64,000 bases of DNA from Sipunculus nudus (lineage: Eukaryota; Annelida; Sipuncula; Golfingiida; Sipunculidae): positions 103,617,142 to 103,681,141 of the forward strand of contig CM049306.1 of the NCBI GenBank assembly GCA_026874595.1, in the 5' to 3' direction. Of the stretch, positions 13,239 to 25,300 are shown in pieces (position 1 is the first letter of the stretch; the number at the start of each line of letters is the position of its first letter). The position numbers and the translations under genes are program-made. Under the pieces are notes generated by a model. It made no database searches. It worked only from the letters and a program-made list of their open reading frames with translations, and was not told the origin of the DNA.

Positions 13239-13311
13239 ATGCCATTGCCTCCAGCACTTGCTGCTCGCCTGGCGAAAAGAGGAATAATCCCAAAAGAAGA
13301 ACCAAAGAAAG
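13239..13311 (+). CDS. PQBP1: PQBP1 coding exon 1
   Basis: It encodes residues 1-24 ([16 protein letters not shown] then IPKEEPKK) plus the first base of codon 25. The ATG is chosen because the peptide aligns from its first residue with vertebrate PQBP1. The donor is AAAG|gtaatt and the intron phase is 1. An overlapping frame (13075-13287) is an artefact. Confidence 0.93.
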
Positions 13312-16300
13312 GTAATTAATAAGTTTATAACATGAATGCAACATCCCCGAGAAGATAAGAAGTTGGTAAAGCAGCATCGCCTGAGCGATAATAGGTCACT
13401 GTGACCGTATGTCCAGCATATCACTATCAGGGACAGTGTTTAGGTTAGAGGGACGTATTTCCAAGCAACTATATATATTCATATAAGGTGCACATGTTGG
13501 GTGCACTTGGAAAGTTTTTCTATCGAGTCTATGACATCAAACTCAAGATCAACACCTGAAATTTTATTTTAGGCCGCCCTTATTGACACACGGGGTGTGT
13601 CAATAAGGTCCAGCTTATTGACACACGGTTCAACTGCGCATGCGTCAAATCTGTCACACTCCTGCTAGATGGCAAGGCGTTCACCATGTGTCACTAAAAC
13701 CCCTGTCGTGATACCCGAAACCGTGTGTCAATAACGCGAGTTGTTGTTACTATAGCAGGTCTTAATTACCGGGCCGTGTAGGAGAAGTGGTAGCTTTGGA
13801 CTAATCAGGTGTTACCATTGGGGTCCTTTGATCTCTGACACAAATGTTTAACATTTATAATAGTTTATTACTTTCATCACCTAGGTATATTAATTAGTTT
13901 AAAACATATTTTTACCAGGCGGGGTGCTACTAATTTCGGGGATGAAAATTACATCCCTGATGAAAATTATTTAACTCATTTCAAAATTTTAAATATATTC
14001 AACAATTTAAAATTAAAATATAATTTACATACATATATCTCGTTTTATTCAATAGCATTTTTCTAATCAGAAAATAATAAACAAGGATAATAGGAACAAA
14101 TAAGCTTTATTGATATTAATACAAAATATAGTAAGTTAATCATAGTTTTTTATTACTAAATATACAAACTTGATAACCACATAGATACTGAATAATTAAA
14201 TAATTGCTAATAACCTGGAGAAGTGGATACTTTATTACTCTAATTTTAATAGTGACATGATTACTGAGAATTTTGTCACATTCTTCTTTATGAGATGTAT
14301 ACTTTTCCAGATTTTCATGATGTAAAGTGTACATGTTAAAAATCAGAGAAACAAACTGAAAATGAAATTGGCTTAGTTACTACAAGCCATGGAATGGTCA
14401 TATCTTTATCAACAACTCATCATCGTGGCCTGATCGATTATAGAATAACGCGTCTTACTTCAACAAACTTAACCCTTTAGCCAAAAATCAGAATGGGGTT
14501 CGAAAGGTCGCTCCTGTCCTGATCATATTTTTTAGTTATTTCAGTATTTAGTAATCGTTTGCCTCAAGGAATAGAAACACGTCGCCCTAGTAAGTGGGCA
14601 TGTGCATGCATGCAGGAAAAAACCTGTTGATGGGTAAATATAGGAAACTACTCTTCACTCGTGGCTGTTTGGACTAAAATTTGATTACAAAATCTATAAC
14701 ACCATAAAAAAAGTTTATATAGTAGTTATTCAGCTTATGTATGATTAAGTAATAATATTTTCACAAATTGGTTTGGGGTACTATGTGAGGTACAAGGCGA
14801 TATAATCCGTCACGCTGTTTAATATGTATGTATTAACGGCTTAGCAGAAAAAAATTAAAAGCCTTATGTCTGTATAAAATCCATTTTTTTATGGCCTAAA
14901 AGTTCTGATTTCCTAGCGCCTGTTGGATTGTAATCTCTTGGTCTAGTATTGAGCAAGTTTAAGAATTTTAAGGATACTATACTTATATGAATCCTTGACA
15001 AACTTAAATACTATATGCTGGTAGTAACAGTCCTATAGATTATGCGTCTGAGTTATGGGAATATGCATAAACCCCGTCATGTGATAAAATTCAAAACAGA
15101 CCTCTCTGTTACCTTTTTAGTGTTCACAGGTTCTGCATGTGTAATTGCTGCTCTAAAAGAGACATTGGTTGTTTAACATGTAGATATCATTTGATTGAGA
15201 TGTTACGGTTTTGGAATCACTATGGATTACACAAGTCTAACCAAGAAAGTATTCATATTGGATTATAACCTTGCATGTCGCGGATAACTGAGTGCTCAGA
15301 TGCAAAGAAGTAAGATACTCGAATCCATTGATGTATATTAATACACACATATAATGAAATAGCGCCGCATTGCCAACGTAATCTGAACCAGAAGTTACGT
15401 TCTGATAACCAACATAAATGGCTTGAACGATACCGATCAGTTCTGAAATTAAGATTTTTTTATCAGTTTTATCAGCACTCAGTGCACGGCACATAATTAA
15501 GTATATACGTAAAAAGTAAATAGCCCGATCGAAGACAGCAAAGTTCAGTACACTTGCTCGGCTTTGGTGTGGGATACTTGCGCTGAGAAGTGAAACTGAC
15601 AGATTTTAGACACCATATATAGGCTGATACCACCAAATAAATACAAGAACCTAAACACTGAAGCAAGGGGCTGTGTCATATGTAAAAACGGTGACGTCAA
15701 AGATGAGAGGCACAATGGTTTTGAATGTTCTGCCTATATTACGAACCCCTAACAATTCTGAATGATAAAACATCTTACACAATTATGCAGTTTCCTATAC
15801 TTGATAATACAATTCAATTGGTTTAATTAATAAATTATAACGGTAAGACTTTGGTAGAATACTTGGTCCGCTGTTGGAACAAGTGTAAAAATTTACTTTT
15901 ACGCCGTTAGAAAAAAGCACAACCCGTACACTCTAATGATGAGAGAAAACAAGAGAAACATTTAGTCACTCCAGACTTAGTAGTTTAGAAATGGAAACAA
16001 GATTTAATTGATATATCAGAGGAGATTGTTTATATGGGATTCTCCAAGATTTACGACACAACAAATTTCGTACCACTTAGGAATTTTTAGTTTTATGAAC
16101 TACAACGTCGGATGACGTTAAACCCATTTCTTCATAGACTGAATGTAGGCTAATATATTCTCCTACTTGTACCTTTTTGGTTAAAAATACAAGAGGTTTT
16201 GAATAATTCGTCATTAAACTCCTCTGTTAAGTTTTCAGTATATGAAGTTTTGTTAGGTTAAAGCGAACATAGATGGTTAAATATGCTAACACTGGTTGCT

Positions 16301-19300
16301 AAAAGTATGTTTGTAATTGCAGATGTCTCAAAATGTAACCGAACTATCATGGATGTACAAGCAATGTTAAGCAGATTTATTCAACATGTGATGTAATCGC
16401 TAAGAAACTTTGAGGAGGTAAATTAACTCAACATTATTCAAAATGGGAAAACCTTACCGACCTGCTCTCCTCTACATGAATAATCTTCACGATTCAATGT
16501 AAATTGTTATTGAAATATTAATTTCTATATGTATGTTTGTATGTATGTAATGTTACGTTATGCATGTACTACGTTTCTGTAATAAAAAAAAGAAAGAAAA
16601 TCCAAACAATTCATCATGCTATATAAAATATACACAATTAATATACACAATATAAACATGTTAAGATACGGACACAAACATGCATACATATTTTTATTAT
16701 ATACAAAATATACCGTACATAAATATTCAGCAAGTTCCATATAAAATTAAATATTCCAATACAGTCTTCTTCAGTATCATCCTTCTCGAATTCTGAACAG
16801 TGTTTCCTAATGCATGCCCTGCCATGCAGGGGCCCTGGATGAGGTAAATATGCAACTAGAGAATTTTTAAAGGCTTGTTTCATTTATTATCTTTGACGCA
16901 TTATTTTCAAATTTTTATTATTCTATAATAAATGGAAATGGATATCTATATAAGAATAACTACCATATTTGATATTTTATGACTAAATGTGCTCAAATTA
17001 GTCAAATATAGCTTGTACAATGCAATGCAACATTTTCTTAGCGACTTTATCAATATCAACGTCATGCATAACGTTATGGTGGTAGATCAAAGTTTGAGCT
17101 GATAAATTCCACTTAGGATAGACAATGACTCTCAAACAACACCACCTTTAATAAAATGCTTATTGTTTGTAAAATTATACATCTCCTTTATATTACAGAA
17201 CATTACATTTGTTTATAATTTGCGTTAAAGATGGAAAATAGGCCATTGAAAAAAAATGTTAATTACACAATTACCCTGGAAAACCCCTGTTACAATAAGG
17301 CAAAAGAAAGTCTTCGCAATGATAAAAAAAAACACCCACATTTCATGACGCCCAGTTTCCCGGGTAGCCTTTGAAGTTACCTGGCCCTTTGATCTAGGAC
17401 ACCAGTGATCAAAGTGATTAATTGGGGCAACGGTGCGCCAGCTTAATTGCGGTACGCATGACTGACCACTGGTGACACACGGTAACCGAGACTCCCAATT
17501 CTCAGTACCCGAGACCTCAAACATGGTAACCGAGACTTCCAAATCCAGGTAACCGAGACTTTCGGACCGTGTGTCAATAAGCACTCCGTTTATTTTATTG
17601 CAGAAAAGAGGGGGTTGCGTATCTCATTTTTCCACTAGAGACCAGCTTCTGAAGTTTACCATAGTGCAACACAGATGTCAACTCTTGGCGTGCTATGCAC
17701 ACCATCAGTTTACAGAACCAGGCCCTCTGCTATAAATATTAAAGTTTCACACATCCTACTAATTGTATATGTATTCATTCCATGGATACTTCCGCTACAT
17801 ATGAAGCTTCAAGTAAACTGGAGAACTAAAATCCTGTACTGGACAAAAATTCATGTAAAGTCATACATTCTGTGTATGACAGGGAAACTTTTGAATTTGG
17901 TGGTGCTTTTGTGCATCATTCTCCATACTGAAGCTTTATCATGAATGTCAAGGGTGAACACAACATACCTTGATTCTGTGCCTGAGATTGATAACACGGA
18001 CGTTTTAAGTGGGGGAACCCAAAGGAAATCCCCTCAAGAAATGTTTCTTTTTATTGTTTGAGATGGAACCCTTCCTGATTCAACTGTTTAAAGGACAATA
18101 ACAATTTTAAATTGGTATTTTATGTTACCATAAGATACAAATATGTTTGCATACTTATATATGAGACACTGTTTTAGCCGGGATATTATTGTTTTGTTGT
18201 CAAATTGAATGTCTCAAGTTTTCAAACACCTCTTACTAGGGCTCTCTCAACGGAGAGAAATGAAGCATAAAGAGAGAGCACAGAATTTGGGGGCTGACAT
18301 CCTGCTGGCATTTGTTTTATTTGTTCAAGTAAGATTTGATTTTTTTTTTAAAAGGGGGGGGGGGGGGTGGCAGGGGGGCTCTGTGTATGTAAGTTTGTGG
18401 AGGGGCCTTGTTGAGCCAGGTGTTAATGTTATGGGTATTCATGATTCAAGTTCTTGTTATTTGGAAAAGATTTTGGAGCTAGCATCACCAAATTTTTCGC
18501 AAATGATCAGTTATCTGAAAAACTCTATAGGATTTTGTTTATTTTTTCTAACTGTATTTTCTGAGATTTTATAGGGAAAAAGCTAAAAAGCTTTTAAAGT
18601 CTTCTTCTCCGAAACTGTCCAGCCAAATTGTCCTATAGTTCACAGAAATGATCCCTGGAACAATCTTTCTCAAGTTTGTTCTAATGGTTCCAGTTCAGAG
18701 ATTTTTGGCCACTAACAGGAGGTTGATCATAGTCATCTGTAAAAAAAACACACTAAAATTAAAATCTCAGAAACAGCTAGAGCTATCACCACCAAATTTT
18801 ATGCCAATATTTGTCACTTCTGAAATTGAGGTATTGGTGGCGCCACCTACATTAATGTGTTTTTACAAGCGAAAATGTAATTTTAAACTCTTCTAGCTAA
18901 TACACTGTTTTAAGATGAAACATTTAAGCTGATTGGTTTAAACTTTACAAGAATTATTCTATGGTAGGGTTCTGCTGGTTTTATAAGAATAGATTGGGTA
19001 AATGCAGCTTTAAAAAGTGTAGCCAATTGAAAAAGGCTTTCTGTGTTTGAAAACAGATTTGACAACATGCCGCATTTCAGCAGCCAAGTCAAGAGGTCAC
19101 TCAGTACAACCAGGTGGGGTCCAGACATCACCATAGCAACTGACCTGGCTCTGTCTGGTGTCTAGACAATGTGTCTAGATGTCTAGACACCGCGTCTAGA
19201 CGCAGAATGCCCAGATTAGAACCATCAGAACTATATCTTTCAACTGTTTGAAAAAAATTGGTTTGCATTTTTAGGGAATCTGTAAGCTTATGCAGTGGTG

Positions 19301-22300
19301 TGGCCTCGTCCGTCTTTTGTTGTCCGTCGTGCGTCATAGCTATCGCAAAAAGGGCAGGAGCTAGCATCACCAAATGTTTTGCAAAAGATTTGTCATCAAA
19401 ATGCTTATTTCTTGGCTAAATGCATTTTCATTGATTTTCTTTGATAGGGAAGAAGCTAAAAAACATTAAGAAATGTTCTTCTCCTAAACCATGCTGCCAA
19501 ATTGTCTGTTCATCTTTCCCAATAATCCTCCCTGGTAAAAAGAACAAATTTGATATATCCTGACTGATACATCCTAGTTTTAAAATGTCCTAGTCTGAAA
19601 CTTGCAGGTCCTAAACGTCCATTTTTAGCTGAAATCATAATGACTAAAGTAGTTTTGCAGGACATAAGAGGATCAATATTAAATTTAAAAAATAACCTCC
19701 ATTCATACTCCCAAACTTTGCACAGGTTCGCATTAGGCCTGTAGGCCTTGTTGTAGCATAATTAAATGCTCATTTCTTAGGAGTAGTGTGCTGTGTTGGT
19801 CTGAAATTGTGCAGTAACCATAAATCTTGGCCCCCTCCATCTTGTATGCAAGAATGGTGGCACCACCTGCCATTCTGTTGTGTGGTATCCATCTGTAGAT
19901 TTGTTTTAGATGAAAATTGCTCATATCTGAGGAGTCCTTCAATATGTTGGTCTCCAATTTGGCATGTACATCCATCTTTGAGAGTTTTCTTGTAAACCAG
20001 ACAGGTGGCACCACCTGCCTCACCATTTTATAGTATAAAGTATAAATAAGTACAAGTATAAATTTATCCCCTTCCCATAAGATTGATTCTCCGTATTGGC
20101 CCCCATATTTGGTGAAATACATTGTTTCTCAAGTTGATAGATGTTCCATAGTTGCTTGCCAAGTGTCAGTATATGCTGCTGAAGATGGGGGGGGGGGGGG
20201 CTATTCTTAAAGGGGGGGTTTAATTGTCTGGAGATACTATGGCACCTGCAGTGTAAAGAAATAACTAGTTTATCCTGACATAAAAGTAAAGTCTCGGTTT
20301 TACTGTCTGGCTATTTCCTCCAGGTTCATGTTTCACTGTTGTCAACATCCACTATTAGCTTATGCTCAACACACCAGGTTGAGGAGCTATCCCTTTGTCT
20401 TCTATGTTTCTTTTCTGGCTGGTTGTCAATTTTTCAATTGGATGTAACATGTTTATACATTACCTCAAATATTTACTGATAGTCACAGGGCAATCTTATA
20501 GGGTGACTTTTGTAGCCCAATTGTCATTATAGAGAATCTGTGGAGGAGGATGCCTGAATGACTTTGATCCAATGGAGGTATTTCCTCTCAGGCTGTCATG
20601 ACTGGATGGTTGTCAAATGTTAGCCAACTGTTGCTGCTTGTATAAACATGCCTTTTTGGTGATCAGGGAATCACACTATTACCCGACATTCAGAGAAACC
20701 AACTTGGGCAAGATAGCTTTTCAAGTATTTTATCCTTTGCTTCTTGAAAGGTCTTCGACACAAAATTATTGACATATTGATTGATGTCCCTGTATAAATG
20801 ACAGGATTATGTACATCTTTTTCAGATGTAAGAATAGATGCTTATCTGTGAATATATGATATTCTATAGTACCACTGATTGTGGAGTTAAACTAAACATG
20901 TGTGAACTGCAGTTGTTAAGCTTTTTTATAGTGTAATGTACAAAATAGGTGATCATGTTTTTATAAGTCATACTTGAACTGACCTCACTGAAGAAGAGAA
21001 ATATTTTTAAGTTTCAAGATTATTATTATAATCATGGTATGACTATCTGTGACAGAAACAGTAAGTTTTATGTATAAATATATAGTCACATAATAATTCA
21101 GTTAACTAGACATAAATTTTCCTTATAAGAACTGTATTTTTTACAGTGGAAAGCTAAAATTAATCTAAAATGTCTACTTCACAGACAGTATACACCCAAA
21201 CGTCGGATAAAACTGGATAAAACCTGTTTTATCCGATCCGGATTTATCCAGTGGTTTAAACTAACTGCGGATAAAACTGCCAACCCTGCCACACACTTTA
21301 ATTAAAGGGTATTTTTGCTGCCTTCCATCGCAAGAGAACATGTCCCTTGAATATTTTATCATTCCAGTACAAAACCGAAAATAATAACTTGCTTATCATG
21401 ATCAGCCTGCATTATTTATGTTCACTTTTGTTATTTCACTTGCCTTGTAGTTACACAGGAAGTAGAAGAGGTCTTTGCTGAAGATTACGATGAACCACAA
21501 CCACAGATCCCTGCACCTGATGTTTCCTTGGAAACAGAGGAAGAACTCATAGAAGAAGTAGATACAGATCCCTCACCTTTAATTCATGACGTACTTAACT
21601 GTCCAAATGTCAACAACACGTTCCATGAATGTGTGGAGTTTTGCCGTAAGAGATGGGGCATGAAGCCTTTTGAAACAGACCCAGAGACAGACCGTAGACG
21701 TCAGCGGATGCTGAGGAAGTACCCCCTTCCTGATGGATGGAAAGAAGTTGCAGATCCTACGACGTAAGTTTATATCTGTATTAAAATAATGTATGTTATT
21801 TTTAAAATTAATTTAGGCCCTTCACGTACATCCCAAATGGTTGAGACTTCATGTTTTAAAATTTAATTGGCTCCCTGAGTTAAGAACAGTCTTGAATTGC
21901 ATTTAAAAAGAGGTTAAGTTTGGTCAGTACCCTATACAAATTTCCTATATTTACAATTATTTTAATGTAACTCCCAGTCTGGACTCTTCTCAGATATGAT
22001 ACTATTAGTTAATATTATGACATTTTTAGCTCAGCTGACTATAAGTCATCTGAGCTATAGTCGTGGTCCATTGTCCATCCGTCCGTCCGTCCGTAGATGT
22101 GGCACGTTTTGAAACCGTAAGACCTAGGAATCCAAAATTCGGCATAATGTTAGATGTCCCCAAGATCTCCTACCAAGCCGAAAACTGGGTGTTTGCAACT
22201 TCGTTCCTTTGAGAAATTAAGGAAAAACCTCAATTTTTTATTAAAAACCTATTTTCACACTTCAGGACTGCCTAATATCAAAACCACTCATCTGTTTTAC

Positions 22301-25300
22301 CTCATATTTACCATAAATATTCCTCTATATAGTTCCTATGTACATGCCAGAAATTATGTCTGTATTATTTAATTTAAAAAAGTTATGGGCCCAAATATAA
22401 TGCATTTTGTAAAAAATCAGAAAAGATATTTGATCACTTAACACAAAAAATGTTAATGCTATGGACCTTTTTTCCAGTAATATAACTTTAATTAATCAAA
22501 ATTAAATTGTATACCCAAAATTAGATGAAAATCTTTTAAATTTTTTAAAATATTAATAAAAATAAAAAATTGGTACCTTAAATTTTGCCCAACTTTGACC
22601 ATGGCACGTTTTTGTCCTGTAAGTACTGTGGATTTAATTTTCACAGCAAGTTTTTTTTAGCATTTCAACTGTTAACACCAAAAATTTGAAACCAGTTGAT
22701 CAAAAACTGTAGATTTTAATCAAGTTTTCAAGCACCATGTAACATATTGTTTACATCAAGCTAGTGTTATGCAGTTTGCAAGAGCTCAGCTCCCCAGCTT
22801 CAGCTCTAAGTTCCTTAAATTCGGCATACAGTTAGATGTCTCCAAAATGCCCTACCATGCCAAGAATTTGGTCACTAGGACATTCGAGATATTAATGAAA
22901 AACTTCATTTTTCCATTAAAAACCCATTGTTACACTTCAAGACTGCCTAATATCAAAACCACTGATCTGACTTTAATCATAAATAATATACATATTTTTC
23001 ATTCTCTATGCACATGCCAGAATGATGTCAGTATTGTGTAATTGTTTTAAGTTATGGGCCCAAACATAATGCACTTTGTAAAAAATCAAGAAATATATTT
23101 ACTCCCTTAACAAGAGCATTGCTGAAGCTAGAGATTTTTTTGTCAGGGATTAACATTATTTAATCAAGATTCAATTGAATACCCAAAATTAGTTCTGAAT
23201 TTTTCAAATTTTATTTAGTATAAATATAAAATTAGTACCTTAAATTTTGCCCAACTGTGACCATGGCACGTTTGTTTCCCGTGAGCACTGTTGATATAAT
23301 TTTCATATCATGCACACATAAGCATTTCAGCTTTTTAGTTTAGAAAGCTGAAAGAAATTGGCCAAAAATTGTAGCTTTTATTAATGTTTTTTATGAGACC
23401 CTGTCAGACTTTGGCTCTCTCCAGCCCCTCTTGAGTCACCTGTATGTTGACCTTGTTGACCTTTCATCAAATAATGCACGTTTGAGGCGAGGCATACATG
23501 GAATCCAGGCAGCTTATGGCAAGCCACAGTTGATCCAGGTGTCCAACCCAACTCATCTAGTAGTTTTAACCGAGAACATAACAAAAAACAATAAATTAAT
23601 AAATTTTTATTGGTTTTTAATAACAAATTAAACAAAAATAGAAAAGGAATTAGTTAGTTTTTAATAACAGGAAATTAACTTGCAGTTACTGATGATATAA
23701 GAATCTTGTATCGATGGGTAGAAAGTCACATATTCCAAATAACACCATGCAGTCACCTATGGCATTTTTTAGGTTCAATTTTAATGATAAAGAAGTAAAT
23801 CATATTATTCATTACTAATCATTAGGGATCATATGAAGGAAATTAGACAAAGATGCAGTTGATAATATTAATCTAGATTCCTGCTGTGTCTAGTGTGTAC
23901 ATTGATGTGAAATTAGTCCAAAATGAATTTTTTACAGTTATTTTTTAATATAAATAAAAGCCATAAAACCAGGTACTTATGATCATTATTTAAATGTGTG
24001 AATTTTGTATATTCTGGATTCTCTACATCATTGTTTGGTGAAAACTGAATAAATTCCAGACATGGTGCAAATACTTTGTAATTGTATTTAAATACGAATA
24101 TGATTTTGTACTCCATTATAAAATTTCTTGCATAAAGAATGGGAATTCAGGTAAAAATAAAAATATATGAATACTCATGCAAATACTTTCAAAATGTATT
24201 CATGAATGCATTCATGAATATATTCTTTAATATTATTTTAATAATCATATCAGTTATATTTCATTTTAAAAAATCATATGATTCTCTTATTATTTTTAAT
24301 AAAAATTATATTTGGGACAATATTTGTATTTTTTTTAATAAATAGTTAAACTCTTATATTATATGTTCTGCTTATAAGTTATATGGCCAAGTCAAAATCT
24401 GTGTGACAATAGTACTCCATTTGTTAATAAAATAAATGAAATCAATCCTCTTCCCTGTCTCCAAAGGTACTATCAAAATCATACATAAGCTAAACAACAA
24501 CAACTCATAATACAGCTTATATTTATTACCACACAAAACCAGCATGTGCCTCATTTCTAAATAATATTTTTTTATCATATATAACAGCTGAGCGCCATGA
24601 CCCAAAGGTCCCTTGTTTAATATTAAGCCTGGGTTTTGCTTTATATACATTTGCAAACAATATGTTTTTGCATTCAAACCTTGTCACGGTTTTAGTTTTT
24701 TTACATGTGTATATTATATGTTTATGTAAGCATTTGTTGCACTTTAGCCAGGTTAATGCTGTTGCTAAAATGTATTATTGTCACTTTTTTCATTAAACAC
24801 CAGTAATTGTTTACAAACATGATTTGCACAAAATAAGTAATACAGAATTGTACGGAACATAAGCTATTCTTAATTTATTATCAGAGGTCGCTTCTACTAC
24901 TGGAACACACAAACAGATGAGGTCTCTTGGCTCTCACCTGTACATCCCAGGTCAAGGGTCACCCAGCCAGCAGAGAAAACTAAAGGTATGAACTAACAGG
25001 AAGAGAAGCACATAACTAAGAAACACACAACATATATATATATGTATAAATTGGCTTTATTTAATATTAATTGTGTTGTGACAGTTAAGAATCAGAATAA
25101 AAAACCCTTCAAGGAAAATAAGGGTAAAAATGTATATAGCAAAGCACCTGATGAGTTGATCTCTCAATATCTGTATATGTTTCTAGTTACAATCAGTTCA
25201 GGTGACATTTCACACAGAAAATTGTTTCATTTTCAAAATAATGATTGTTTTAATGCAAAATAGAGGTGTTTGCCTCTCTGATTTTCTTAAGTTGAATTTG

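Larger units (their letters stand above)
13579..17581. mobile_element. Segment bounded by CTTATTGACACACGG inverted repeats (intron 1)
   Basis: CTTATTGACACACGG occurs at 13579-13593 and 13614-13628. Its complement occurs at 13721-13734 and, as CCGTGTGTCAATAAG, at 17567-17581. The outer pair bounds about 4 kb of AT-rich sequence with no transposase frame. The right end has imperfect GGTAACCGAGACT repeats (about 17481-17562). It may be a non-autonomous DNA transposon or an old insertion. No target-site duplication is convincing. Confidence 0.45.

Noticed and set aside
17225-17584. 119-codon minus-strand frame
   Set aside because: It covers the GGTAACCGAGACT repeats and the inverted end; no protein features.
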